From Arthrobacter sp. 31Y (GTDB lineage: Bacteria > Actinomycetota > Actinomycetes > Actinomycetales > Micrococcaceae), in the NCBI RefSeq assembly GCF_000526335.1, contig NZ_JAFW01000001.1, positions 3,286,001-3,350,000 of the forward strand: DNA of 64,000 nucleotides, written 5' to 3'. The number at the start of each line of letters is the position of its first letter. The stretch's first letter is position 1. A program made the translations under genes and the position numbers. This document shows positions 50,668 through 60,394 of this stretch, one piece after another. The notes under the pieces were generated by a model that saw only the letters and a list, made by a program, of their open reading frames with translations, was not told the DNA's origin and ran no database searches.

Positions 50668-52803
50668 GTGGAACTAAACTTGCAAGCAATGGTTATGCCG
50701 ATTTTTGACACAGCAGCTGCCCTGGATGCGTCCCAGCCCAGGCCCCTCGGACTGAGCGCGCCCCAGCCCGGAGTTTTCGACGCCCAAACCACCCCCAACG
50801 ATTCGGTGAACGTGGCCGTCTTCGCGCCGGATCTGGAGCGGGTGGAGGTGGTGTTCCAAGCACCTGGCGAACCTTGGCAGGCCCATATTCTGTCCAACGT
50901 TGAGGACGGCGTGCACTTCAGCCTCGTCAACGGCATGCCGCCGGGCACCCGCTACGGTTTCCGTGCGGCCCCCGGCGAGGGCGGCCTTCCCCTCTCCATC
51001 CCGGCTCTGGACCTGGACGACGACGGCGGCCAGCCGCTGCTGCTCGATCCCTATGGCCGCGCCGTGGACCAGCGGGGCGAGTTCCTCACCAGCGTCCACG
51101 TGGATACAGGCTTTGACTGGGGCGACGATCGTCCGCCGCGAACACCCATGCGCACCTCGGTGATCTACGAGGCACACGTCCGTGGACAAACCATGCTGCA
51201 CCCGGACATCCCGGAGCACCTCCGGGGAACGTACGCGGGCATGGCGCACCCTGTGATGATCCAGCACCTCACTGAACTTGGCATCACTGCCGTGCAACTC
51301 CTGCCCATTCATTTCCACTTGGATGAGTCCCACCTCCAGGACTTGGGCATGACCAATTACTGGGGCTACAACACGGCCGCCTTCTTTGCTCCCCACGCCG
51401 ACTACGCCACGGAGGCGGCCCGCAACGCCGGTCCCCACGCAGTGCAAGATGAGCTCAAGGGCATGATCAAACTGCTCCATGCGGCGGGGATCGAAGTCAT
51501 CCTCGACGTCGTGTACAACCACACGGCCGAAGCCGGCCCCGATGGGCCGCCCCTGAGCTTCCGCGGGTTGGCAGAGAAACGTTACTACCGGCACGATGCC
51601 CATGGCCGATACCTGGATACCACCGGATGCGGCAACACCTTGGATTTCAGCGATCCCGTGGTGGTTGACCTCGCCCTGGATTCCCTTCGTTACTGGGTGA
51701 ACGATTTCCATGTGGATGGGTTCCGCTTCGACCTCGCCGTGACACTCTGCCGGGACGCCAGCAACACCTTCGATCCCCAGCACCCTTTCCTGCAGGCGAT
51801 TGCTGAGGACCCCGTACTCTCAGCGGTCAAGCTGATCGCCGAGCCTTGGGATGTTGGCTATGGTGGCTGGCAGACGGGGCGCTTCCCGCACGGATGGTCG
51901 GACTGGAATGACCACTTCCGCGACGGCGTCCGCAGCTTCTGGCTCTCTGACCGGGCTGCCATGGAGTCTGGTGGCCAGGGTGGCTCGGTTGCGTCTCTGG
52001 CTGAGCTCATGGCGGGCTCCGCAAATCTCTTCGCATCATCGGGACGCGCACGGTTGGCCAGCGTCAACTTCATCACCGCCCACGACGGCTTCACCCTCAA
52101 GGACCTGGTCAGCTACGACCGCAAGCACAACGAGGCCAACGGGGAGCAGAACCGCGACGGCCACGGAGATAATCGCAGCTACAACCACGGTGCGGAGGGT
52201 AGGAGCGAGAACGAGGCCATTGTGGCCGCCCGCGCCCTGTCCATCCGCAACTTGATGGCCACCTTGCTCCTGTCTTTCGGTGTTCCCATGATCACTGCCG
52301 GTGACGAGATCGGGCGCACCCAACAGGGCAACAACAACGCCTACTGCCAGGACAATCCCACAGCCTGGCTTGATTGGAGCCGCACCCAGGAAGCCAACGC
52401 CATGTTCAGGACCACGCGTGAGCTGGTCAGGCTGCGCCGTTGGTTCCTGAGGCACCAGCCTGAGAGCTTCCCCGGCAACGCGAACGATTCCAGCCTGCAA
52501 TGGTTTGATGACAAGGGAAAGCGGATGACTCCGGCGCGCTGGAACGATCCTGCTGTCCGCTCCGTCCAGCTGTTGATGGGTCACGAGGACAGCGAGATCC
52601 GCGGGTTGATCTCAGTGAACGGCAGCAACCAGGACGTGAAAATGGTCCTGCCGGAGATCTTGAGTGAGTCAGGCATCGGAAAGCGCATGTTTGAACTTCG
52701 CTTCACCACCTCGGTGCTGCACGAGCGCAGGAAGGGCGCGTTGGTGGCTTCGGGCGAGCGGGATATCCTGCAAGCCAACACCATCAACATCTACCGCACC
52801 TAG
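50668..52803 (+). CDS. glgX: Glycogen debranching enzyme GlgX
   Basis: 711 residues, GTG start. An N-terminal CBM48-like domain (VNVAVFAPDLERVEVVFQAP) precedes the GH13 barrel: LDVVYNHTAEAG, nucleophile DGFRFDLAVTL, acid/base KLIAEPWDVGYGGWQ, and transition-state Asp in FITAHDGFTLKDLVSYD. It hydrolyses alpha-1,6 branches of phosphorylase-limited glycogen. It belongs with glgP, glgE, treS and the Mak-GlgB fusion in this cluster. A barnase-barstar pair follows directly. Confidence 0.95.
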   Translation: MELNLQAMVMPIFDTAAALDASQPRPLGLSAPQPGVFDAQTTPNDSVNVAVFAPDLERVEVVFQAPGEPWQAHILSNVEDGVHFSLVNGMPPGTRYGFRAAPGEGGLPLSIPALDLDDDGGQPLLLDPYGRAVDQRGEFLTSVHVDTGFDWGDDRPPRTPMRTSVIYEAHVRGQTMLHPDIPEHLRGTYAGMAHPVMIQHLTELGITAVQLLPIHFHLDESHLQDLGMTNYWGYNTAAFFAPHADYATEAARNAGPHAVQDELKGMIKLLHAAGIEVILDVVYNHTAEAGPDGPPLSFRGLAEKRYYRHDAHGRYLDTTGCGNTLDFSDPVVVDLALDSLRYWVNDFHVDGFRFDLAVTLCRDASNTFDPQHPFLQAIAEDPVLSAVKLIAEPWDVGYGGWQTGRFPHGWSDWNDHFRDGVRSFWLSDRAAMESGGQGGSVASLAELMAGSANLFASSGRARLASVNFITAHDGFTLKDLVSYDRKHNEANGEQNRDGHGDNRSYNHGAEGRSENEAIVAARALSIRNLMATLLLSFGVPMITAGDEIGRTQQGNNNAYCQDNPTAWLDWSRTQEANAMFRTTRELVRLRRWFLRHQPESFPGNANDSSLQWFDDKGKRMTPARWNDPAVRSVQLLMGHEDSEIRGLISVNGSNQDVKMVLPEILSESGIGKRMFELRFTTSVLHERRKGALVASGERDILQANTINIYRT

Positions 52804-52843
52804 CCGCCGTCTGGCAGCGCCAACAAACAGGGAGTCTCTCAGC

Positions 52844-53317
52844 ATGAACCGCAGCCGCAGCAAACTGGTGGCGTTCGCGGGCTTGGTGATCGCCGTCGTC
52901 GTGTTGGTGGTCGCCATGGTGGGTGGAGGCTCACTGACGTCGCAAACCACGACGCCGGAACCTGGCTCCACGTCGACGTCACCGAAGGCGGCCAGCACCG
53001 CAGTGGCCACCCTAGCCGTCGCCAACCCTTCTTCGCTGCCCGCCATCAACGCCTCACAGCTGCCCAAGGAAGCCCGTCAGACCCTTGCGCTGATTGCCAA
53101 GGGCGGCCCATACCCCTACGACCGTGACGGTGTGAACTTCGGCAACTTCGAGGGTTTGCTGCCGAAGAAGTCAGGTGGCTTCTACAAGGAGTACACCGTG
53201 CCCACGCCAGGGGAGTCTGACCGTGGCGCGCGCCGGATCATCGTGGGCAAGGACTCAGCCAAGTACTACACCCCGGACCATTACGAGTCCTTCAAATTCA
53301 TTGTCGAAGACAAGTAG
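52844..53317 (+). CDS. Membrane-tethered barnase-type ribonuclease
   Basis: 157 residues from the ATG at 52844, 43 bp after glgX. An N-terminal hydrophobic segment (VAFAGLVIAVVVLVVAMVGG) acts as signal or anchor, and a Thr/Ser/Pro linker follows. The C-terminal microbial RNase domain (about 65-157) has FGNFEGLLP and the barnase-like catalytic set: Glu in GFYKEYTVP, Arg in GARRIIVG and His in PDHYESFKFI. It cleaves RNA outside the cytoplasm or after release. The barstar inhibitor is the next gene, 6 bp later, to protect the cell. Confidence 0.9.
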   Translation: MNRSRSKLVAFAGLVIAVVVLVVAMVGGGSLTSQTTTPEPGSTSTSPKAASTAVATLAVANPSSLPAINASQLPKEARQTLALIAKGGPYPYDRDGVNFGNFEGLLPKKSGGFYKEYTVPTPGESDRGARRIIVGKDSAKYYTPDHYESFKFIVEDK

Positions 53318-53323
53318 GAGCCC

Positions 53324-53683
53324 ATGAAGATCTATTCCGCAGACACCTGGACGCTCGAAGAACTGCAGGAGCAGATCTCCGACGCCGGCCGCCGGACCCT
53401 CTTGGTCCCGCCGGCGACCACCAAGCAGGCAGTCCTTGAGGTCTTCGGCCAGGTCCTCGATTTCCCCGAGTACTACGGCGTGAACCTCGACGCCCTCAAC
53501 GACTCCCTGCATGAGTACGCCGATGCGCTCTCAGAGGACGACGGCAGCCCGGTCACCATGATCTGGCAGGTCCCGCCGGCCTACCGCACTGACCGCTCCT
53601 TCGGAGTAGTCTGCGAAATCCTCCAAGACGCAGAGCGCTACGCCGGCCGGGACCTGGCAGTCATAGCCATCTTCGAAAACTAG
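53324..53683 (+). CDS. Barstar-family ribonuclease inhibitor
   Basis: 119 residues starting 6 bp after the RNase gene. Barstar fold blocks: LLVPPATTKQAVLEVFGQVL, YYGVNLDALNDSLHEYAD (the Asp/Leu loop that plugs the RNase active site) and a C-terminal strand. Cytoplasmic. It binds the barnase-type enzyme made by the preceding gene. Size is somewhat larger than classical barstar (about 90 residues). Confidence 0.92.
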   Translation: MKIYSADTWTLEELQEQISDAGRRTLLVPPATTKQAVLEVFGQVLDFPEYYGVNLDALNDSLHEYADALSEDDGSPVTMIWQVPPAYRTDRSFGVVCEILQDAERYAGRDLAVIAIFEN

Positions 53684-53701
53684 TCGCGCCAACTTACGTC
53701 G

Positions 53702-53747
53702 CTGGCCCGCTTATCCGTTGTTGGGCAACAACGGATAAGCGGGCCAG
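53702..53747. terminator. Perfect 22-bp inverted repeat between barstar and glgP
   Basis: Arms 53702-53723 and 53726-53747 are fully complementary around a 2-nt loop and lie between convergent genes. No T-run follows, so it may be a terminator or a palindromic element. Confidence 0.65.
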
Positions 53748-53762
53748 ACACGTCCATGCGGC

Positions 53763-56387
53763 CTAGGCGTTCGCGATCAACCCCAACTCAGCTTTGGATG
53801 CCAACGCTGAGTGCTTCGGGAACACCCGGACGGTATAGCCGAACGAGCCGGATCGGTTGATCACCAGGGACCCGCTGAACAGGTGGCGTCCGCCGCCGAG
53901 GTCTTCGAGGGAGTCCAGTTCGGCTACCACGATGTCCTCGAGCTCGTCGGATTCCTCGGCTCGTCCGAAGGCTACCTCCACGGAGACGTCGTCGGGTGTC
54001 AGGTTGTTGAGGGCCACGTAGGCGTTGACTTGGAGTGTGTCACCTACCTGGGGTTCTTCGGAGACGCCGACAGAGTCCACGTGTTCCACCACAACCTCGG
54101 GCCAGGCGTTCCGTACCTTGGTGGTCCAGGCGGCGAGTTCCTTGGCTTCTTTGAAGGCTTCGGCAACGGCCCTGCGTCCGGACACAGCGGCCGGGCAGTA
54201 GAGGTTGTTGACGTAGTCGTGGAGCATGCGTTCTGCGGAGACTGCAGGGCCCAGGTTGGCCAGCGTGTGCTTGATCATGGACACCCAGTGGGTGGGCACG
54301 GTCTCGACGCTGGATTCCGACGGTCCGGCTGCGCCGGCGGCTTGTGCCACCGTTGTGCCGTAGAAGCGAGGCGCCACCTGGGTTTCCAGGAGTTCGTAGA
54401 GTGCTGATGCCTCAATGTCGTCGCGTTCCTCGGAGGATGCGTTGTTGTTGGCGGTGGGGATCGCCCAGCCGTTTTCGCCGTCGTACATTTCGTCCCACCA
54501 GCCGTCCAGGACGGAGAGGTTGAGCGAGCCGTTGATGGCGGCCTTCATGCCGGAGGTGCCGCAGGCTTCGAGCGGGCGGAGCGGGTTGTTGAGCCAGACG
54601 TCGCAGCCGGGGAACAAAGTCCGCGCCATGGCGATGTCGTAGTTGGGCAGGAAGACGATCCTGTGCCGGACCTGGGGGTCGTCAGTGAACTTGACCAGGT
54701 CTTGGATCATTTTCTTGCCAGCGTCGTCTGCGGGGTGTGATTTGCCTGCGATGACCAGCTGGATGGGGTGTTTGGGATCCAGGAGAAGGGCCTTCAATCG
54801 TGCCGGGTCGCGCAGCATGAGCGTAAGCCGCTTGTAGGTGGGTACGCGGCGTGCGAATCCGATGGTGAGGACGTCAGGGTCCAGCACGGAGTCGGTCCAG
54901 CCGAGTTCGGCGTCAGCGGCACCCCGCTTCTTCCAGGAAGCCCGGAGCCGCCGTCGAACGTCTTCGATGAGTTGTTCGCGGAGCTCGCGGCGGAGGGCCC
55001 AGACGTCTTCGTCGCTGACGTTGTAGGCAAGGTCCCAGCGTCCCATTGCTTCGGCTTCGGCACCGAACTGGTTCCGTGCCAGGGAGGAGATGCGGGGGTC
55101 AACCCATGTGGGCACGTGGACTCCGTTGGTGACGGAGGCGATGGGGATTTCGGAGTGGTCGAATCCTGGCCAGAGTCCGGCGAACATTTCGCGGGACACC
55201 ACGCCGTGCAGCTTGGCCACACCGTTGGCGCGTTGCGCGAGGCGCAGGCCCATCACCGCCATGTTGAACACCGAGGGGTTGCCGCCGTCGTAGTTTTCGC
55301 GGCCGAGTTCCAGGATGCGTTCGGTGGGCACTGAGGGTGCCAGGCCGGCGTCGAAGAAGTGCTTGATTTGCACGGTTTCGAAGCGGTCGATGCCGGCCGG
55401 TACGGGTGTGTGCGTCGTGAAGACGGTGGACGCGCGGCCGGCGGCGAGGGCTTCGTCCCAGCTGAGGGGCTCGTTGGGGTCGGACATTGCTTCCTGGATG
55501 CGTTCTATTCCCAGGAAGCCTGCGTGGCCTTCGTTGGTGTGGAACACTTCGGGCGCGGGTGTGCCGGTCAGTTCCTGGTAGACGCGCAGCGCTTTGACGC
55601 CGCCCATGCCCAGGAGGAGTTCCTGCTGGAGCCGGTGGTCGCCGCCGCCACCGTAAAGGCGGTCGGTGATGCCGCGCGCGGCTTCGTCATTGGACGGGAC
55701 GTTGGAGTCCAGCAGCAGCAGCGGAACGCGTCCGACGTCGGCACGCCACACGTGCGCGTGTAGCTCGCGTCCGTGGGGCAGCGGCAGGGAGATGTGGACG
55801 GGCTTGCCGGGGGCGCCGTCCTTGGCCGGGTGGCGGAGCAGCGTCAAGGGGAGGCCGTCGGGGTCCAGCACGGGGTAGGTTTCCTGCTGCCACGCGTCGC
55901 GGGAGAGCGACTGTTTGAAGTAGCCGGCCTGGTACAGAAGGCCCACGCCGATCAGCGGCACGCCGAGGTCCGAGGCGGCTTTGAGGTGGTCACCGGCGAG
56001 GATTCCGAGGCCGCCGGAGTACTGCGGGAGTACTTCGGTGATGCCGAATTCGGGGGAGAAGTACGCGATGCAGGCCGGAGCGTCGTCGTTGAGACCTTGG
56101 TACCAGCGCGGTTCGCTGAGGTAGCGGTCCAGATCGGCTGCGGCGTGCTGAACGCGTTCCACAACCGCTCCGTCATTGGCCAGGTCCTGCAGTTGCTCGC
56201 GGCTGATGGACCCCAGCAAGGCAATGGGGTCGTGCTGCGAGGCCTCCCAGAGAGCCGGATTAAGGCTCGCAAAAAGCTCCCGTGTGGGCCGGTGCCACGA
56301 CCAGCGCAAATTGGTCGCCAGACGGGCCAGGGGCCTGATGGGCTCGGGGAGGACGGTACGGACTGTAAACCTTCGAATTGCCTTCAC
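53763..56387 (-). CDS. glgP: Alpha-glucan phosphorylase GlgP (GT35)
   Basis: 874 residues from the GTG at 56387 (KAIRRFTVRTVLPEPIRPLA). A longer frame to 56429 has no better site. The DUF3417 N-terminal domain marks the actinobacterial/archaeal type. Catalytic features: PQYSGGLGILAGDHLKAASD, EVFHTNEGHAGFLGIERIQE and the PLP lysine in EACGTSGMKAAINGSLNLSV. It phosphorolyses glucan to glucose-1-phosphate. In the GlgE pathway it works with GlgX on breakdown; maltose-1-phosphate making relatives (GlgM) are GT4, not this family. Divergent from glgE, with a 131-bp shared promoter region. Confidence 0.93.
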   Translation of the reverse strand: MKAIRRFTVRTVLPEPIRPLARLATNLRWSWHRPTRELFASLNPALWEASQHDPIALLGSISREQLQDLANDGAVVERVQHAAADLDRYLSEPRWYQGLNDDAPACIAYFSPEFGITEVLPQYSGGLGILAGDHLKAASDLGVPLIGVGLLYQAGYFKQSLSRDAWQQETYPVLDPDGLPLTLLRHPAKDGAPGKPVHISLPLPHGRELHAHVWRADVGRVPLLLLDSNVPSNDEAARGITDRLYGGGGDHRLQQELLLGMGGVKALRVYQELTGTPAPEVFHTNEGHAGFLGIERIQEAMSDPNEPLSWDEALAAGRASTVFTTHTPVPAGIDRFETVQIKHFFDAGLAPSVPTERILELGRENYDGGNPSVFNMAVMGLRLAQRANGVAKLHGVVSREMFAGLWPGFDHSEIPIASVTNGVHVPTWVDPRISSLARNQFGAEAEAMGRWDLAYNVSDEDVWALRRELREQLIEDVRRRLRASWKKRGAADAELGWTDSVLDPDVLTIGFARRVPTYKRLTLMLRDPARLKALLLDPKHPIQLVIAGKSHPADDAGKKMIQDLVKFTDDPQVRHRIVFLPNYDIAMARTLFPGCDVWLNNPLRPLEACGTSGMKAAINGSLNLSVLDGWWDEMYDGENGWAIPTANNNASSEERDDIEASALYELLETQVAPRFYGTTVAQAAGAAGPSESSVETVPTHWVSMIKHTLANLGPAVSAERMLHDYVNNLYCPAAVSGRRAVAEAFKEAKELAAWTTKVRNAWPEVVVEHVDSVGVSEEPQVGDTLQVNAYVALNNLTPDDVSVEVAFGRAEESDELEDIVVAELDSLEDLGGGRHLFSGSLVINRSGSFGYTVRVFPKHSALASKAELGLIANA

Positions 56388-56518
56388 GAGCGCCACACTA
56401 ACGGACTCGCATGGCAGCCGGAACTGCATTGGGTTTCTTTTAGGTAAAAGTCAGCTTGCGTCGAGGAGAAAGGTCGTGTGCTTAGCATTCTGTGATTTTT
56501 CTCGCTAACGTCGTGGTT

Positions 56519-58597
56519 GTGACGAAAACCGCGCGAACCATCACCGCTCTGAAATCCAAGACGACTACGGACATCACCGAGGGACTGCGCTTCGGCCGGT
56601 TCCCCATCACTGCCGTGCAGCCGGTGGTTGAGGGTGGCCGTTTCCCGGCGAAGGCCTTGCCCGGCGAGGACCTCGTTGTAGGCGCCACGGTCTTCCGTGA
56701 AGGCCATGACCAACTCGGCGTGTCCGCTGTGCTGCTCGATCCCAAGGGCAAGGAGCGTCAGCGCGTCCGCCTGACCCCGGCCCAGGGGGAGCAGTGGAAG
56801 GGCCTGGACCGCTGGGAGGGTCTCATCACCCCAGCTGGCACCGGCGCCTGGTCCTTCGTCATTGAGGCCTGGCATGACCGCTACGGCACCTGGCACCACA
56901 ACGCCGAGGTCAAGGTGGGGGCCGGTATTGACGTCGAGTTGATGCTCGCCGAGGGCGCTGCCCTCCTGGCGGAAGCTACCGACGACGCCGGGCGCAGCGC
57001 CGTGGAGAAGCGCACCTTGCGTGCCGCTTCCGTGGTGCTGGCCGACACCACCAAGACTGCCGAGGAGCGCCTGGGTGCCGGTTTCAGCCCAGAGGTGCTG
57101 GCCGCCGTCGGACGCGTTCCCATCCGCGACCTGGTGACCGTCTCCGAACGTTTCCCGCTGCAGGTGGAACGCGACCTTGCAGGGCGCGGTTCCTGGTATG
57201 AGTTCTTTCCCCGCTCAGAGGGCGCTGTGCTGGATCACTCCAGCGGCGTCTGGACCTCCGGCAACTTCCGGACGGCAGCCAGGAGGCTCGACGCCGTGGC
57301 GGACATGGGCTTCGACATCATCTACCTGCCGCCCATCCACCCCATCGGTTTCGAGCACCGCAAGGGCCGCAACAACACTTTGACGCCTGGCCCGCAGGAT
57401 CCCGGTTCGCCGTGGGCCATCGGTTCCAAGGACGGCGGCCATGACGCCATCCACCCGGAACTGGGTACCTTTGAGGACTTTGACGCGTTCGTGGCCCGTG
57501 CCAGGGAGCTGGGGCTCGAAGTTGCTTTGGACCTCGCCCTGCAGGCAGCTCCGGACCACCCTTGGGTGGCCACCAACCCGGAATGGTTCACCACGCGCGT
57601 GGACGGGTCCATCGCTTACGCGGAGAATCCGCCGAAGAAGTACCAGGACATTTATCCCCTGAACTTCGACAATGACCCCGCGGGACTGTCCAAGGAAATC
57701 CTGCGGATCGTGCAGCTCTGGATCAGCCACGGCGTCAAGGTTTTCCGGGTGGACAATCCGCATACCAAGCCCGTCTGGTTCTGGGAATGGCTGATCGGCA
57801 AGATCAACAAGAAGAACCCCGAGGTTGTCTTCCTGGCGGAGGCCTTCACTCGCCCGCCAATGATGCACGCTTTGGGCCGCGCCGGTTTCCAGCAGTCCTA
57901 CACGTACTTCACGTGGCGCAATACCAAGACCGAGCTGGAGCAGTACTTCCACGAGGTCAGCCATGAGACCGCGGCTTTCTTCCGACCCAACTTCTTTGTG
58001 AACACCCCGGATATTCTCACCGAGTACCTGCAGTATGGGGGTCCTGCCGCGTTCCGCATCCGCGCCGCGTTGGCTGCTACGGCCAGCCCGCTGTGGGGCG
58101 TCTATGCGGGTTATGAGTTGTACGAGCACGTGGCCCGACCGGGCGCGGAGGAATACATCGACAACGAGAAGTACGAGTACAAGGCGCGGGATTGGGAAGG
58201 TGCTGCCGAGTCAGGGCGGACCCTGGCGCCGTACATCACCAGGCTCAACACCATCCGCAAGGACCACGTGGCCTTGGGTGATCTGCAGAACCTGACACTG
58301 CATAGCAGCACCGACGACGCCACGATTGTGTACTCCAAGCACAAAACGCTGCCGGACGGCACCAAGGACACCTTGATCATTGTGGTCAACGTGGATCCTC
58401 ACAGCACCCGCGAAAGCACAGTGTCCCTGGACCTCGCGGCCTTGGAGCTGGATCCTTCGGATTACAACGAGGACGGCCGGTTCCGGGTGGACGACCTCAT
58501 CACCGGCCAGAGCTGGGAATGGGGCGAGCATAACTACGTGCGGCTTGACGCGCATGTGGAACCGGCGCACATTCTGAGCATCCGGAGGCAGCCTTAG
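56519..58597 (+). CDS. glgE: Alpha-1,4-glucan:maltose-1-phosphate maltosyltransferase GlgE
   Basis: 692 residues from the GTG at 56519; an ATG at 56492 is less likely. GlgE of the GH13_3 family: N-terminal domain (about 20-120) with FRFG/RFPITAVQPVVEGG, helical domain N/S, then a barrel with MGFDIIYLPPIHPIGFEHRK, nucleophile KVFRVDNPHTKPV and acid/base VFLAEAFTRPPMMH. It extends glucan from maltose-1-phosphate. First of the operon glgE-treS-mak::glgB; its TAG overlaps the treS GTG by one base. Confidence 0.96.
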   Translation: MTKTARTITALKSKTTTDITEGLRFGRFPITAVQPVVEGGRFPAKALPGEDLVVGATVFREGHDQLGVSAVLLDPKGKERQRVRLTPAQGEQWKGLDRWEGLITPAGTGAWSFVIEAWHDRYGTWHHNAEVKVGAGIDVELMLAEGAALLAEATDDAGRSAVEKRTLRAASVVLADTTKTAEERLGAGFSPEVLAAVGRVPIRDLVTVSERFPLQVERDLAGRGSWYEFFPRSEGAVLDHSSGVWTSGNFRTAARRLDAVADMGFDIIYLPPIHPIGFEHRKGRNNTLTPGPQDPGSPWAIGSKDGGHDAIHPELGTFEDFDAFVARARELGLEVALDLALQAAPDHPWVATNPEWFTTRVDGSIAYAENPPKKYQDIYPLNFDNDPAGLSKEILRIVQLWISHGVKVFRVDNPHTKPVWFWEWLIGKINKKNPEVVFLAEAFTRPPMMHALGRAGFQQSYTYFTWRNTKTELEQYFHEVSHETAAFFRPNFFVNTPDILTEYLQYGGPAAFRIRAALAATASPLWGVYAGYELYEHVARPGAEEYIDNEKYEYKARDWEGAAESGRTLAPYITRLNTIRKDHVALGDLQNLTLHSSTDDATIVYSKHKTLPDGTKDTLIIVVNVDPHSTRESTVSLDLAALELDPSDYNEDGRFRVDDLITGQSWEWGEHNYVRLDAHVEPAHILSIRRQP

Positions 58598-60393
58598 TGA
58601 GTTTTTCTCCGCAGAACCCCAGCCAGTACTTCACTCCGAAGAACACCTTCGAGTTGAACGCCCCAGGTCTCCAGCATGATCCGCACTGGTACCGCAAGGC
58701 AGTCTTCTATGAGGTACTGGTGCGGGCCTTTGCGGATGCCAACGGGGATGGTTCCGGTGACTTCCACGGCCTGATCGAAAAACTGGATTACCTCCAGTGG
58801 TTGGGCGTCGACTGCCTGTGGTTGCCGCCGTTCTTCCATTCCCCGTTGCGCGACGGCGGTTACGATATCGCTGACTACACGTCCGTGCTGGACGAGTTCG
58901 GCACCATCAGCGACTTCAAGAGGTTGGTTGCCGAGGCCCACGCGCGTGGCGTCCGGGTGATCATCGACCTGCCGTTGAACCACACCTCGGACCAGCATCC
59001 GTGGTTCCAGGAATCGCGAAAGGACCCCACCGGTCCCTACGGCGATTTCTATGTGTGGAGCGATACTGACGAGAAGTACCAGGACGCGCGCATCATCTTT
59101 GTTGACACCGAAGAGTCCAACTGGACGTTCGACCCCATTCGCCGGCAATTTTTCTGGCACCGCTTCTTCAGCCACCAGCCGGACCTGAACTTCGAGAACC
59201 CCGCAGTCATCGAGGCGCTCTACGACGTCATCCGGTTTTGGCTGGACCAGGGCATCGATGGCTTCCGGGCCGACGCCATTCCCTACCTGTTCGAAGAAGA
59301 CGGCACCAACTGCGAGAACCTGCCGGCCACTCACACCTTCCTGCAGGACCTTCGCCAGATGGTGGACTCGAGCTACCCCGGGCGGGTGATCATTGCCGAG
59401 GCAAACCAGCCGCCGCATGAAGTGGTGGAGTACTTCGGCACCGAGGAAGCCCCCGAATGCCATATGGCCTTCCATTTCCCCATCATGCCGAGGCTTTACT
59501 ACGCCTTGCGGGACCAGAAGGCGGCTCCCATCATTGAGACGCTGCGGAACACCCCGGAGATTCCCAAAGGGGCGCAGTGGGGGACTTTCCTGAGGAACCA
59601 CGACGAACTGACGTTGGAGATGGTGCCTGCCGAGGAACGCGCCGCCATGCTCGGCTGGTACGCCCCGGATCCGCGAATGCGGGCCAACATCGGTATTCGA
59701 CGCCGTTTGGCGCCGCTGCTGGATAACTCCCGTTCCGAGATCGAGCTGATCAATGCATTGCTGCTGTCCCTGCCCGGCAGCCCTTTCCTGTACTACGGCG
59801 ATGAGATTGGTATGGGAGATAACATCTGGCTCGATGACCGCGATGCCGTCCGGACTCCCATGCAGTGGAACCCCGACCGCAATGCTGGTTTTTCGGGAGC
59901 TGACCCGGGCCAGCTTTACCTTCCGGTCATCCAGTCGCTGGTCTACAACTACAGCATGACCAACGTTGAGGCCGAGGCCGCGCATTCGGGTTCTCTGCTG
60001 CGCTGGACCCGCCAGATCCTCAGTGTCCGGAAGAATCATCCGGTGTTTGGCCTGGGCGGCTTCCGGCACATCGAAGCGGACCATGAGGTGGTGCTCGCGT
60101 ACGTTCGGGAATTGCCGGCAGGAAACCCCGAGGGGGAGGACGCCGAGACCATACTGTGCGTCTTCAACCTCTCCCAACACCCCGTGGCGGCAACGCTGGA
60201 TATTCCCGAGTATGCGGGCCGGGGCCTGCGCGATATTTTCGGCGGCCAGCCCTTCCCGGCGGTCGGCGACAACGGTCATTTGACCGTGATGCTGGGTAGC
60301 CACAGCTTCTACTGGCTGCGGGTCCGCTCAGCATTTTCCAATCCCACGTCGCCTTATACCCAGGCGATCCCCGTGGTGACCTCCAAAGGATGA
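58597..60393 (+). CDS. treS: Maltose alpha-D-glucosyltransferase / trehalose synthase TreS
   Basis: 598 residues from the GTG at 58597. GH13_16 features: WYRKAVFYEVLVRAFADANG, LPLNHTSDQHPWFQESRKDP, nucleophile GIDGFRADAIPYLFEEDGTN, acid/base RVIIAEANQPP, and transition-state Asp in FLRNHDELTLEM. It interconverts trehalose and maltose, supplying maltose for the kinase encoded next. There is no fused maltokinase domain here, because in this organism that domain is fused to GlgB instead. Confidence 0.95.
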   Translation: MSFSPQNPSQYFTPKNTFELNAPGLQHDPHWYRKAVFYEVLVRAFADANGDGSGDFHGLIEKLDYLQWLGVDCLWLPPFFHSPLRDGGYDIADYTSVLDEFGTISDFKRLVAEAHARGVRVIIDLPLNHTSDQHPWFQESRKDPTGPYGDFYVWSDTDEKYQDARIIFVDTEESNWTFDPIRRQFFWHRFFSHQPDLNFENPAVIEALYDVIRFWLDQGIDGFRADAIPYLFEEDGTNCENLPATHTFLQDLRQMVDSSYPGRVIIAEANQPPHEVVEYFGTEEAPECHMAFHFPIMPRLYYALRDQKAAPIIETLRNTPEIPKGAQWGTFLRNHDELTLEMVPAEERAAMLGWYAPDPRMRANIGIRRRLAPLLDNSRSEIELINALLLSLPGSPFLYYGDEIGMGDNIWLDDRDAVRTPMQWNPDRNAGFSGADPGQLYLPVIQSLVYNYSMTNVEAEAAHSGSLLRWTRQILSVRKNHPVFGLGGFRHIEADHEVVLAYVRELPAGNPEGEDAETILCVFNLSQHPVAATLDIPEYAGRGLRDIFGGQPFPAVGDNGHLTVMLGSHSFYWLRVRSAFSNPTSPYTQAIPVVTSKG

Positions 60394-60394
60394 G

